33,526 bases of DNA, from the NCBI GenBank assembly GCA_964058805.1, contig CAXKVV010001358.1, positions 1 to 33,526 of the forward strand. Reading direction: 5' to 3'. The DNA comes from Schoenoplectus triqueter (lineage: Eukaryota > Streptophyta > Magnoliopsida > Poales > Cyperaceae). Under the pieces are notes generated by a model, which ran no database searches, was not told the DNA's origin, and saw nothing but the letters and a program-made list of their open reading frames with translations. Shown piece after piece: positions 1-10,274 of this stretch. Made by a program: the position numbers and the translations under genes. Every line of letters starts with the position of its first letter. Position 1 is the stretch's first letter.

Positions 1-425
1 TTACGCTCAGACAATGGCATGGAGTATACTAACAGGGCAATGCAAATTTTCTTACGAGATAATGACATTGTACATCAAACTATATATGTGAGTACACCCG
101 ATCAGAATGGTGTTGCAGAAAGTTAGAATAGACATTCTAGAAGTGACGAGATGCCTCATATTTGCCATGAATGTTCTGAATTATCTTGGGAGAAGCAGCA
201 CATACTGCTACATATCTAATCAACAGAATGTCGTTGAGAACCGTGTACCTTAGTACATACTGCTTGAGATGCTCAGAGGTACTACCGCATTTAAGATACC
301 TTGTAGGAAGTTTGGATGTGTGTTTTGTTCATAAAATCTAGGTATTAAAATGTGTCTTTGTTGGGTATTCGAGTGGAAAAAAAGAGGTATAAGTGTTAAG
401 GCCCTGTGAGACGGTTCTTCCACAA
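1..425 (+). pseudogene. Ty1-copia integrase fragment, broken
   Basis: Conceptual translation in frame 1 begins LRSDNGMEY and reaches TPDQNGVAE at about 94-120. These are the two hallmark blocks of the copia integrase core, around its second catalytic aspartate and the conserved QNG(V)AE(R) block. The frame stops with TAG at 124-126. The match then resumes in frame 3 at 189 (GEAAHTATYLINRMS) and again at 342 (VLKCVFVGYSSGKK), which are the downstream integrase and connector blocks. At least one frameshift and several stops separate them, so the copy is dead. The 5' part (gag, protease, integrase zinc finger) lies outside the window. Family assignment rests on the order of recognisable motifs and is secure; the lineage within copia is not. 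Confidence 0.9.
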
Positions 426-642
426 CACAAACTCCAGGTAACCTAGAGTTGCCCTCAAGTACTCTGCTCTTTGTTTTGATATTTTCTATTACTGTGCGCG
501 AAGAGAAAAGTGCCTCAACATCTCACTCTATCTCTCACAATATTCGTTTGAGATACTACTACATGCGTATAAAGTATTTGCAACCTCTTTACACTCTAAT
601 TTTGTTCTATGTGATTGGAGAGATGCAACGTAGGATTTAAAG

Positions 643-711
643 TGGAAGAAGATAATGTTTGAGGAGATGAGAGTACTAATTAAGAATGATATATGGGACA
701 TGGTAACTTGA
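643..711 (+). pseudogene. Ty1-copia reverse transcriptase N-terminal relic
   Basis: The frame reads WKKIMFEEMRVLIKNDIWDMV, then a stop. This fits the conserved opening of copia reverse transcriptase, W..AM..E...L..N.TW.LV. It lies downstream of the integrase relic in the correct pol order and orientation, so both come from one decayed element. The roughly 220 bases between them are less conserved connector sequence. No YVDD active-site block could be found downstream, so the copy appears truncated or eroded beyond recognition. Confidence 0.7.
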
Positions 712-1430
712 AAATGTAAAATTTCGAAGTCATATATAATCTTGTGTTGAATTAATTTGGTCAATTATTAGTGCGTGTGCTCTGATCGAATTTACAATGT
801 TAAAATGGGTTCCTTCTGTTCAATTCATAGGAGATGAGGAATATGTGATGATTAATCCATAGAAATATGATCCAGGGTGAAGAATAATAACACATGAATT
901 GATAATGATAGCCTGATATCATTTATTATGTTTTTAAGGATGCTCATACTTTTGATATTGGTACAAAATTTGCACCTACGTTTTTGACCAAGGAGTTAAA
1001 TCTGTTTCAAATTTTGGTATTTGCAGGTGCAGACTCGAACTATGCAAAGAAATGTAGGACGTAATATTTAATAAGTTATCAATGTGTGATGTTGTTGTTG
1101 TTGTTGTTTCGTATGTGTGGTGTGTGGTTATGCTTGTTGCACTTTTTTTTTTTTTGTCGTGGTTTTTGATGTAGGTGTGCATTTGGATATAAAAAAAAAA
1201 GCAGGGTGTCGTGTTAGTATTTGTAAAGTGAACATGAACATCTATACCTCACTTGCCACTGAGAAGATAAACAACTCGATAAAGATTAAGGAGATTAACT
1301 GGTAGAACAGACTAAGAAAAGGCCCAGATGGTTTTTTACTTGCTAAATTCAGAGATTAAGCACGTTACAGATTAATAATTAAATATTCAGCCGACGTTTT
1401 AGAGGATAAACAGAACAAAGGTAAACAAAT
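712..1430. other. Intergenic or eroded retroelement sequence
   Basis: No coding block is convincing here. It may include the rest of the copia relic, but no RT or RNase H motif was recognised. It contains a short GTT microsatellite at 1091-1108, a poly-T run near 1143-1155 and a poly-A run near 1190-1200. Confidence 0.5.
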
Positions 1431-1828
1431 TGGCCCATTAGATGCATAGGCCGTAAATAATTTAAACGGCCTATTAGTTTGATAACTGGGTCGTAAAATA
1501 ATTTGTAAGGCCCATTAAAGAGATAAATGGGCCGAAAAATAATATGAAATGGCCGGTTAGAGAATGATAACATCGGAACAATCAGCCCATTAATAGGATA
1601 AGCAGGCCGTAAAATAATAATATCAGTCCATTAAGAGATTAAGCAGGCCGTAAAATAATAATAAAAGCCAATTAGGTGAGTAAGCAGGCCGTAAAATAAT
1701 AATAACAGCCCATTAAGAGAGTAAGCAGGCCGTCAAATAAAAATAACAGCCCATTAAGAGAGTAAGCAGGCCGTAAAATAATAATAACAGCTCATTGTAG
1801 GCTAAATGGGCGGAAAAATAGAAATAAA
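1431..1828 (+). repeat. 41-bp tandem repeat array, about 10 units
   Basis: Units begin with a CAGCCCATTA-like block followed by AAGCAGGCCGTAAAATAA. Starts at 1583, 1624, 1665, 1706, 1747 and 1788 are exactly 41 bp apart, giving six well-preserved units (1583-1828). Four more diverged units precede them at about 1431, 1467, 1508 and 1550. Most units carry AGCCCA or GGCCCA, the complement of TGGGCT/TGGGCC, a plant promoter motif known as site II that TCP factors bind. Whether it functions here is unknown. A shorter array of the same family lies in opposite orientation at 29864-30010. Confidence 0.9.
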
Positions 1829-2664
1829 CGACTCAAAAAAGAACAATCCACGATGAGACAATTTTATAAGCCGATGGCATTAAAATTTGAACGCTCGGAA
1901 TTTGCAATACAGGGCACAGTAGTGATTTATTAAGAACTATGGATGACTACTACGCCAAAAATATTCGATATGCCACCACAAAAAATAAAGCCGAAAATAA
2001 TACTGCCCCATAAGAAAACCAGGACCAATTAATCATAAACAAAAAACATAACATTTAAAGCCGAAAATAAATCCATCACAAACCAACAAATTTACCAAAA
2101 ACATGAGTTACATTAGATATAAATTTGCAAAAGAGGGCAGGACTACAAAATCATTACTGACATACATGGTAACCTTCGAAGGAGTCTTGATATATTTGTA
2201 TTAACTCCTAAAACCATTATGATATCTTTAAGTCACGAGAACTGCTCAATGACCCTACAGGAATATATTAAAATTACTACATAAATTAGGATAAAAAGAT
2301 GAATTTACAACTCCAAACTGGAAAAAACTCCCATATACAAAACCAAACTTAGCTTTTAGAAAATTCATGTGTTATCACTGAAAACCGCATGCTCCAACAT
2401 GTTGCATCATTTTTCTCACTTTGCACTGCATAAAATGTCTTTTTCATATTTGAAAGAGGCAGAAAAATTAAGAGAATAAATCAGGAACAATAGCGCACTT
2501 GAAATATTTTGGAATATGACAAAAACAAATGTCTTTGTTGATTGACCACCCTAAGTTTTAATTACAACTTTTTCTTTTGTTCTGAATTACAAAACTAACA
2601 ACCTCAAGAACGTATATTCTCTATATTTGTACAAATATACAATGAAAGTATTCAAAATATATAC
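1829..2664. other. AT-rich sequence without recognised features
   Basis: No element boundary, RNA gene or coding block was recognised. A degenerate trace of the 41-bp unit may continue to about 1860. Confidence 0.5.
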
Positions 2665-2750
2665 CGTAGTATATTTGGGTTCAGACAAGTTGGCAGAATT
2701 TGACTTTGCGTTTCGGTTGAAAAAATTCATAGCCTCTAACAAGTAGGGAA
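2665..2750 (-). other. Exon-like segment, unknown protein
   Basis: On the minus strand an acceptor-like TTAG precedes base 2750, and a donor-like GTATAT follows base 2665. The 86-bp segment is open in one frame, giving PYLLEAMNFFNRNAKSN and then SANLSEPKYTT. Composition and amino-acid usage look more coding than the flanks. No family was recognised. It could be an exon of a decaying minus-strand gene that also supplied the segments near 3513 and 4351. No complete gene model could be assembled, so intact status is not claimed. Confidence 0.3.
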
Positions 2751-3345
2751 CTAATTTGACAAGTGTAAGGATGAAAATAAAATGCAATCAATGCACTTGA
2801 TTAGGTTGAAAATCAAATAACAAATACTTTAATTGAATCAAAAGTCATGCTTTACAATGAAAAGAGTGCTGCCATAGATATTCTAGTTACTATTTTGACC
2901 TGGATGATAGTGCTGATGTGGCATATGCTTCTAGGGTCCGCATTAGGTTCACTTGATCTCATTCCTTGCTCCCACGAGAATCAAATGAAATTCTTCATCT
3001 TGGTTGCTCTTACTGTTCATTCAAATATATAGGAACAAGGTTTAACACAAGAATCAAGTTAGATGAAGGTATCATAAATTCAAGAAAATTCTTTGATTCT
3101 AAACAAAATCTCCCATTACGCACAAACCCTTCCTACAACAGTTTTATTATGGTCAAAGATTGCCTGCTGAATCCATAGTTCTAAGTGCAGCCTATGATAA
3201 TGACCAATGACAATGAGACCTCATTTTGAAACGACTATTAAGGATAAAATTGTGCATGTTAAGGTCAGCTGCAAAAAATGAGGCAGTTGAACTAAAGGTT
3301 ACTACAGCAAATCAAACTCCGGTCACTGAAGCTAATGAAGGTATG

Positions 3346-3513
3346 TTAAGGAAAATTTTCAAAATAAGTAAATTCATGCACTGGCATGAAATGAAACTGT
3401 AGCATATAGCAGAAGAGCATATCTTGTGAAGCATCCATTATACAAAAGGCATATCTTGTGAAGCATCCATTATAAGGCATTACAGACCCAAACTTATGCA
3501 AGTAAAAAATTAC
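3346..3513 (-). pseudogene. Gene-derived segment, inverted copy of 28787-28925
   Basis: The minus-strand reading begins VIFYLHKFGS and stays open to about 3346. The same first ten residues, followed by a different tail (RWWDASQ), are encoded on the plus strand at 28789-28846. The copy here carries an extra 32-bp-period duplication at 3417-3474, which changes the downstream protein relative to the other copy. DNA similarity to 28684-28925 continues outside the putative exon, from about 3346 to 3612. The protein family was not recognised. One copy may derive from a functional gene elsewhere, but both look non-functional here. Confidence 0.45.
3417..3474 (+). repeat. 26-bp unit duplicated at 32-bp period
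   Basis: A 26-base word beginning GCATATCTTGTGAAGCATCC occurs at 3417-3442 and again, identical, at 3449-3474. The distant inverted copy near 28830 has only one clear equivalent, so the duplication probably arose on this side after the two copies separated. Confidence 0.9.
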
Positions 3514-3612
3514 TGCTTGCAAATGAAAAGAAAGAAACAACAAGAAGCAAATTAAAACCTACTAAATGGTAAGACATTGACAGTACAAGAGTTAGAAAAA
3601 CCAGTCTAAATA

Positions 3613-4250
3613 GTAGATGGGATTCAGTGGGACATATATGATTGTGAGAAGATAAATTTTTCCTGCCCTATGCGCTGATATCCTACAATAAAATAATAAT
3701 GTTCTGATTTTGATCTAAACCCTCATTTTCGTACAAAATATAAATTGGAGACTTTACCTCTACTAAGAACTAAATATGCAAAGTAACAACCATCTTCCAA
3801 TATTACCCTATTCAAAACATCTTAATTTGTACGAGGAACCCTACAGTCATCAGTGTCCTTGATTAACTTTAAACTATACAATGATGCTATACTAAGGAGG
3901 ACACAATGCAAATATACCAAGATCACTTTCATATGAATAAATCAAGTAAATGCATATATGACATCAATTTAGATCCTGTATTAAGAGCCTGTGATATTGA
4001 ACATTTTCTTTGGCATTTTAAAAGCGGAAACAAACAAGGTATACATCATAAATTATTAAATTGCAATATAGTTTTTCATTATCAAGTAACTCCTATCATA
4101 AAATACTAGAAGCCATCTTCTTTCCTTCGTCACTACTTTTAAAACAATTAATGTCTAGTTAGTTACTCCCAACTCAAATTTGCTTCTAAAATAAAAATAA
4201 ATATATTTCCAAATTGTAAGATTAAATATGGCCTTTCAAAAAACTTACAC
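3613..4250. other. AT-rich sequence without recognised features
   Basis: Short open frames occur, but none has coding-like composition combined with splice signals. Nothing else was recognised. Confidence 0.4.
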
Positions 4251-4351
4251 CAAACTGAATCCAGCCAATTTCAATACACAAGGAACTGCTTCCCCCGTCT
4301 TGGGATTGCTTCACCATCATAGTAAACTGAATAAATATTTTCAATATTTGC
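4251..4351 (-). other. Exon-like segment, unknown protein
   Basis: On the minus strand a polypyrimidine tract and TTTTTTTCAG end just before base 4351. The segment closes at 4251 before GTGTAAG, a good plant donor. The frame read from the acceptor gives ANIENIYSVYYDGEAIPRRG and then KQFLVY before a TGA at 4271-4273. The stop inside the exon means either an earlier donor (GTGTAT at about 4279), a terminal exon, or decay. The peptide is protein-like but no family was recognised. Confidence 0.35.
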
Positions 4352-5395
4352 CTGAAAAAAATTTCACCATCACTAGGTAGGAATGCTTCCCCGGTTTGAC
4401 TCTTTCGAGTCACTACTATACACTAAAAATACAAAACTGGTGGCATTGAAACCCCCTCTTCTAATTATCAAGGTAAGGAGAAATAACAAGATAGTAGAAA
4501 ATTTAAAGGCAACTTTTTCACAATATAACAACACAGTTTCATTGAATTTGATGTTTAAAACCAAAATAAACTAATACCATATGTTAACACCAAAATAAAC
4601 TAACACATCAAAAATTAATCCGGAGAGAAAAAAACATCCAGAGTGAAACACAGTAGTTAGGATATAAGTTACTGACAAAATTTGTTACATGTGCTCAGTG
4701 TTTGTGCAGGATAAGCTTCCAGTTCCTTAAAAAGAAATAAATAATAGACCATGGTCAGGCCATCAACACAATAAAATCTTATTAAAATAATCGATATTAC
4801 CATGTTAGATGAAAGCCACAATTTTAGTATTAAGTCATACATAATTTGAAATAGTTTCATAGAACAACAAATTGAGGTTCGTTAATGCAAAAGTTCACAC
4901 CAAATAAACTAGCATTAATCAAGGATATTTCAGACAAGCCGTGCATAGTGCCATATGATTTTCTTAAACTAATAGGATAAAAACATGAAAGTATTACTGA
5001 GATTGACATTAAAGTATTAGGTACATGATATAAGGACATGGTTTCTTTAAATATTATGAGATTGATCAATAAATACCCAGAACAAACACAAAAGACATGA
5101 CATTAAACTGATACCTGACCTGATTTTCAAATAAAAAACCTCAAAACTGCCAATTGTTCTTACATCAGAAAAGACCTCCAAACTGCCATAAAAAAACTAG
5201 CCAAAAGTAATTATCAGGATAAAAAATAATTAACAAAATAATTAGATTTTCAGTGATAGCTTCGGAGTACTTTTGAAAATTTCAATGCGAAACCTAGATG
5301 AGCCAAATTTAAAAATTTTCACCTTCTCTCCTTTGTTGCATTATTCTAAGTATTTCTTCTCTCTGCTGTTGCTTTATTCTAGTTATTTCTTCAAT
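4352..5395. other. Intron-like or intergenic sequence
   Basis: AT-rich. A weak minus-strand coding-like stretch, KELEAYPAQTLSTC, lies near 4680-4730, but no supporting splice pair could be chosen. A plus-strand GGTAAGGAG donor-like site occurs near 4470. Neither is strong enough to call. Confidence 0.35.
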
Positions 5396-5440
5396 CAGTT
5401 ATGTGTTTTTTCTATGCTTCTTATTAGTCCGTTTCGTGTC

Positions 5441-5510
5441 AACAACTCCTTACTGTCGTTGTCGTTGTCAACATCCTCATGTGACAACAACTCCTTACTG
5501 TCGTTGTCGC
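5441..5510 (+). repeat. 45-bp-period direct repeat
   Basis: The word AACAACTCCTTACTGTCGTT begins at 5441 and again at 5486, a period of 45 bp. A third, inverted copy is part of the right arm at 5757-5800. Confidence 0.9.
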
Positions 5511-5800
5511 CTCACCAACTCCTTGTTTGGTGTAGAATGATGATTTACCATGAACTAAGGGACCTTTATGTGTCTTCCTTTAGCACAAAGTGGAACCAAC
5601 CCAAATAATTAACACTTGTGGTAAAAATAGAGCAGAAGTATAAGCCAAGCTATTTTATGAAGGGAGAAACAGAGGAGGCTAGAAGAACTTGCAAAGAAGA
5701 TGAGAGTGTGTGTCAGATGAGGGTGTGGAAGCACCTTAAGAATCCTAGCAGAGACCTTGGTGAGGCGACAACGACAGTAAGGAGTTGTTGTCACATGAGG
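5475..5800. repeat. Perfect 44-bp inverted repeat, 238-bp spacer
   Basis: The left arm is 5475-5518 and begins CCTCATGTGACAACAACTCC. The right arm is 5757-5800 and is its exact reverse complement. The sequence between is less GC-rich and includes the start of a minus-strand open frame. Perfect identity against a heavily diverged background indicates a recent local event. A transcript across it could form a hairpin with a 44-bp stem. Confidence 0.95.
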
Positions 5801-6270
5801 CAAGAGCCTTGTTAGATTACAGCAGAGAAGACACCTCGGCAATGAGGCAAGAAAAGGTGACAACATTGGATTTGAGGCGGCGGCATCCCCTCTCCAGAGA
5901 GACAAAAAGAGAAAAAAACTACGACTAGCTGACTTCAGCATTCACCAACGTAAAGAGAAGAGTGCACCTAGATACTGATCAGAAGAGGAAGAGAAGGAAA
6001 GTTACAGTACAATGAAAAGAATTAATGAACTAAAAAAATAGAAGGTGAAGTTTGCTTGGACCAGTGCCTGAAACTGGAAAGTAAACACTACAAATTATAA
6101 AATAACAGGTAGGTAGTACCTCTTGTCATGCATCGAGAATGCATCAGGAGCAAAGAGAGATGGCGTCCTGTGATTTGCACAAACATGTAGTGGGTAGGTA
6201 CACGAAGTTTACGACCATGATAGTAAGACACCATTTCTTTTCGCCACATGACATGTTTGCAGGCGACAAA

Positions 6271-7411
6271 ACGTGAAAATCTTCATAGTAGCAAAGACAA
6301 ACATACACTAGTACATTGGTAATCTCTCTGAAAAATGAGGATGTTGAAGTTACATAAATTTAATTTTCCAAATTAAAAGGAAAACTATAACAAATTCAAG
6401 CTCAAACACTGACTGTAATATACACAAGAAACAATAAATTTAAGCCAGTTTGAGCAATATAAAGGTAAATTCTAAGCAATTTCAAAGGATAGAGTTTGCA
6501 ATATACTTATTTTCCATGATGCACCCAGTCAAAACAGGTACACGTGAGTTGCAACAAGCAAGAATCTGTAAACAAAAAAATAGAATGAAACAACAAGGAA
6601 TATAGGCAATAAAATAAATAACATTCAACTACAATTTTGAATGGATATAATTGCACAATTTTTTAAACGGGTGATATTTATTTTGAAAGTAACATTCAAC
6701 TAAAAAATTTCATTTGAAATTTTTGATGTATTATCATATAAAATTATTCTGTATAGATATAAAAAATTGGAAAAATGCACTAGAAAAAAAAATTGGACAG
6801 TAACAATAGTCGAGCTTTCCATGCTCGGTCTATAATTGCATAGAAATTTTCCTGCATTAAAAGAACAGAAAAGAAATTAGTAACAAAATTTTATTGCAAA
6901 TAAGCTACATTACGTTGATAACATAAAATATTAGAATTTATGCAAAAATCTGCTAAGAATATCTAAAAAAAGGATAGATCTATCTTCCAGATTCAAGAGC
7001 CAACACTAATGCATCCTTTACACAACCATATCATTAATGTTTTAAAAGGTATCGAAAATAAAACAAAATTGGAGGGATGCAAGCAAATACTCAATTTGAG
7101 AAAACTTCAGCTTATTAATGTACATACATATTCCACAAACTATTGGGGCACAAAAGGCTCCATCAAATTCTACAGGAATAAAGAGAACATAAAACAAAAC
7201 AAATCAATACCGAGAGAAGTACATTCTCGATGAAAAAATATTATAGTGTAATTATGAAATACTGATACAAGAAGATGCAAAACTCTTAACTCGGATCAAC
7301 TCCTTCAGACAAAGTTAGTGTTGCATTTGTGTTTCCAAGTCATAAAACGACACATGATATAATTAATTAGGGAGAGCACTGTGAATCTCAAGTGTTGTTT
7401 GAAGAAGGTAC
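6271..7411. other. AT-rich spacer between the duplicated copies
   Basis: No coding block, repeat array or element terminus was recognised. It may be intronic to the decayed gene region. Confidence 0.4.
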
Positions 7412-7620
7412 CTCGATGAGGGAGCAGATCAGCAGAACCGGAGCACGGGAGGCACGTAGATCCGGCCGAAGATGTTGGTGGCAGATTTCTCCTTTCCCTT
7501 GCGGCCTCACCCCACTTTCAATTGTGCATCTCATCACCAACTATCCCCACCAAGGCATCCCTCTTCCATCTTGTCGCTCACCTCGATCTTGCTCACAAGG
7601 CAACAACTGCCATTTTGAAA
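7412..7620 (-). other. GC-rich exon-like segment with donor
   Basis: This is the only GC-rich island between 6271 and 8600. On the minus strand it ends with CTCATCGAG at 7420-7412, directly followed by GTACC, a donor-like sequence. Of the three frames, one runs open through the island from an ATG near 7530 to the donor, and another contains KEKSATNIFGRIYVPPVL before a stop. I cannot decide the frame, so it could be a first exon, a 5' UTR or a relic. The acceptor end is not defined and the upper coordinate is approximate. Confidence 0.35.
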
Positions 7621-8237
7621 TTGAAAAGGAAAGAGGAGGAGAAATTAACAAAGAAACATATTTTGAAAGAAAAATGGCATTGTGATGCGATATTATGTGT
7701 AACAAGTGTGAAATAAAGCAACAGAGAAGTTCAACACAATAATCACACATTTGGGGCTGTACAAAATCTCTTTCTAAATCTAATAGTTAATCTATACTTC
7801 GAAAATTAAAATTAAAATCCTGTCAGTTGTAGGATGTGGACACTTAGGTGCTTAATAAAGGAGTAGAGATAGAGAAAGAGATATACAAGAAAACCAAAAG
7901 ATTCTCTGCTAGGTCTTTGACTTCACTGGCTTCTGAAAAAAATGAAAAGCTTACGTTATTTAATTTTGTAAATCTCTTCTCCAAAATTAGCTGGCAAATT
8001 TAAATTGAAGTGGTGGTTCTACGTAAATATGTTAAATAAGTAATTTAAGTACCTTTGCAAATTATTGTCGGTGGCAATTAATTCAAGGAAAGCATAAAAG
8101 AAGGAAATAAACCACAACATAGTTATATAGACAGCAAGTTTATGTGGCAAAAGGGCAAATTGTGTTCAGTTTGATGGATTTTCAGATAATTAATTATTTG
8201 ACTTCATCTATTGCAACTAATCACTTCTCAAATTGCT

Positions 8238-9037
8238 CAGTTATGTGTTTTCTACTCCCTACCTCCTATTACTCTATTTTGCATAGTTGCTGTTGTTTGG
8301 AGTTTTCATGAACTAAGACCTTTATGTCTTTTTTTTTCCGAACTAGCCCACATAACTATCAGATGTTGTGAAAATAGAGAAAACGGCTGAAGTCCAACAT
8401 TTTTATGAAAGGAGTGTTGCTTTATAAAATTAGAAACAGGATATTGTTAGCTATAAAGATTGAGCAAGAAACAAAGTTGTCAATTCAATATAAGTATAGA
8501 TAACTTTTGAGGAGCTAAACTGAGAACTCCGACCTAGAAAAAATAGTCTAGTGTAAAACCATACCGGCAGTCAGTAGTGGCACCACAGTAGTGAAGCAGG
8601 AAGAGTAACTTGCGTTGGATTTGGGAGAGATGTGGCATATGGCGTTCTCCAGTGAGACAAGAAAGGAGGAAAAGGAATTGAGATCAGCTGATCTCAGCAT
8701 TCATCAGTGCAAAGAGAAGAGTGCCCCTAGATACTCTGATTGGACAATGGAAACTGGGTACAGCTACAATATAATGAACGAAAAAAAATGTGAAGTTGCT
8801 CGAACCAGTGTCTGAAACTACAGATTAGTAAACCCTAAAGATTATCAAATTATGAAATTAATAACAGGTATCTATAACATCTTGTCGCACATCTAGAGTA
8901 CATCAGAAGCAAGGAGCGATGGCATCTTTTGGAACCGCCCAAGCGTGTAGTAGGTCAACAAGAGTTGCGTAAAGTTGACGGCCTTGAGAGGAACATGTCA
9001 TTTCTTCTCCGCATATGGTTCTTGGAGGCGGTGAACT
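8238..9037. repeat. Copy 2 of the direct segmental duplication
   Basis: It pairs with 5396-6270 through an ordered series of conserved words and lies about 2.8 kb downstream in the same orientation. It lacks the CAACAACTCC repeats present in copy 1. Reading frames are not conserved between the copies apart from a short stretch, SLLLM.SRC.TR, on the minus strand (near 6125-6165 and 8885-8925). This is weak evidence for an ancestral exon. Confidence 0.75.
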
Positions 9038-9223
9038 TGAAGAAAAAAAAAACACCCCTCATAGCAGTGGCGAAGTTTGTTAGAGCTCGGCATTGTGGGC
9101 ACTCGATAAGTGCTGATTGAGTACTCCAACCTGTTAGAAAGAGAGATGTGAGGGGGCGAGGTGCTCGTCGGAGATCGGAATAAGAAATGAAAGTGCAAAG
9201 TGTGGAGACAGGAGGGAATTGGT

Positions 9224-9574
9224 TTAAAATTGGAGATAGGACGGGCACTGGAGAAGGACAACGAGGCAGGCGGGGAAGTCAAAAACCCTAGGTGGACCCT
9301 TAGTTAGGGAAGGTGGAAAGAGATACTCGATGGGATCATATGGGAAACTTGTAGAACAAATCAGGTCCGCATTTGTTGCCATATCTCTCCTCTCTCTCTC
9401 TCTCTCTCTCTCAGGCACAAATGAGATCTTGTACGATTCGCAGATTGCTTCCTTAACACGCATCGACAACTCATTAATTAAGGCAGCTGGAACATTCACG
9501 CGGATCAAATCAGATGAGCACGGTGCATATTTCATTCCACGAATCTTTCCCCTGAAATGGCCTTTGGAACACAT
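9224..9574 (-). CDS. Hypothetical 116-codon ORF, possible first exon
   Basis: The frame opens with ATG at 9574. Its first ~52 residues are coding-like, with balanced charged and hydrophobic residues (GMKYAPCSSDLIRVN, then PAALINELSMRVKEAICES). It then runs into a GA microsatellite (9391-9412) that is translated as alternating Arg-Glu, and afterwards becomes less convincing. Just beyond, the strand reads CTAGGGTTTTTGAC, typical of plant 5' UTRs and telo-box-like promoter elements. The real unit may therefore be a first exon ending near the microsatellite, or two adjacent gene starts. No family was recognised and no downstream exon was joined with confidence. Confidence 0.35.
   Translation of the reverse strand: MCSKGHFRGKIRGMKYAPCSSDLIRVNVPAALINELSMRVKEAICESYKISFVPERERERERRDMATNADLICSTSFPYDPIEYLFPPSLTKGPPRVFDFPACLVVLLQCPSYLQF
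9391..9412 (+). repeat. TC/GA microsatellite
   Basis: Eleven uninterrupted TC dinucleotides, within the minus-strand ORF 9224-9574, where they encode a short Arg-Glu run. Confidence 0.95.
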
Positions 9575-9596
9575 ATTATCCGAATTAGTTTCAATT

Positions 9597-9745
9597 AGCA
9601 GAATCTTTTAAAGATTTGAATTATCTTCATTTAGAATTTAGAAAGATAGAAATGAATCTTCCCCCAAATGATCGTTGGAATTATCCAAATTATTTTCTTT
9701 TGGTAGAATCTTTTAAACTATCTTAATTTAGAATTTAAAAAGATT
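9597..9745 (+). repeat. Imperfect direct duplication, ~100-bp period
   Basis: AGAATCTTTTAAA, ATCTT.ATTTAGAATTTA and AAAGAT recur in the same order at about 9599-9648 and 9702-9745. It is a simple diverged local duplication with no coding content. Confidence 0.7.
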
Positions 9746-10028
9746 TTATATCGTGACTTTCTAGTTCTTAGATAAATAATTTATTACTATTCATATATAC
9801 TTCTGTAAGTAAAAATATATAATAACACAATTCTCTGATAAAATGAAAGAAATTTATTTTTCCTTATAAACGGGATCCAATAGAATCTTCAAAATAAAAA
9901 AAACTAAACATAATAAAACATTCCTTATTTAGTTCTCCAAGGATCAGATATTTAAGCTCATATATACCACTTTCAGCTCAAGTTTGCCATAGTAGGTACC
10001 TGTATGGAATCTAACTTATTATTAATAA

Positions 10029-10274
10029 GGGAAAATTAGTTTTGTGCCGTTTCAAAACTTTAAAATTAGCAAAATGCCACTTTAAATCTCTTTCTCCTTC
10101 TAATGCCACTACAAAATCAATTTATTCAGAATTTTGCCACAATTATATACTTAGTGTATAATTTTAATTTAAAAATCTGGTATTTGTATTTAAAATTTCA
10201 TATTTCCATTTTTGCCCTTTATCATATGTATAGAAACTATTTCTTTTTTCCTCCGATCCCAGCTGATCTGACAG
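10029..10274 (+). repeat. Left terminal inverted repeat of the MULE
   Basis: It begins GGGAAAATTAGTTTTGTGCC and ends GATCTGACAG. It pairs with 11097-11343. Confidence 0.93.

Larger units (their letters stand above)
3346..3612 (-). repeat. Left arm of a distant inverted duplication
   Basis: The reverse complement of this stretch aligns with 28684-28925. Shared landmarks, in order, are GGTTTTTCT.ACTCTTG, CAGTAGGTTTTAATTTGCTTC (shown with one difference), AGTAATTTTTTACTTGCATA, GGATGCTTCACAAG, TGCTACAGTTTCAT and GTGCATGAATTTACTT. Similarity fades on both sides by eye. Confidence 0.8.
5396..6270. repeat. Copy 1 of a diverged direct segmental duplication
   Basis: Landmarks shared in the same order with 8238-9037 include CAGTTATGTGTTTT, CATGAACTAAG.GACCTTTATGTCT, AAAATAGAG, TTTTATGAA.GGAG, TCCAG.GAGACAA, CTCAGCATTCA.CA, AAAGAGAAGAGTGC.CC, CCTAGATACT, ATAACAGGTA, CATCTTGTC-like and CATTTCTT. 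Small insertions and substitutions are frequent, so the duplication is old. The 44-bp inverted repeat at 5475-5800 is unique to this copy. Confidence 0.75.

Noticed and set aside
1431..1828. CRISPR-like array
   Set aside because: Repeat and 'spacer' are both conserved within the 41-bp unit, units are directly tandem, there are no cas genes and the DNA is plant nuclear.
5273..5941. Open frames of 110-111 codons on both strands around the 44-bp inverted repeat
   Set aside because: They overlap on opposite strands, run through repeated words and are not conserved in the paralogous copy at 8238-9037.
8955..9282. Two overlapping minus-strand frames of 94 and 97 codons
   Set aside because: They overlap each other, include a poly-F stretch from a T run and show no frame conservation with the duplicate. 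At most 5' UTR or relic.
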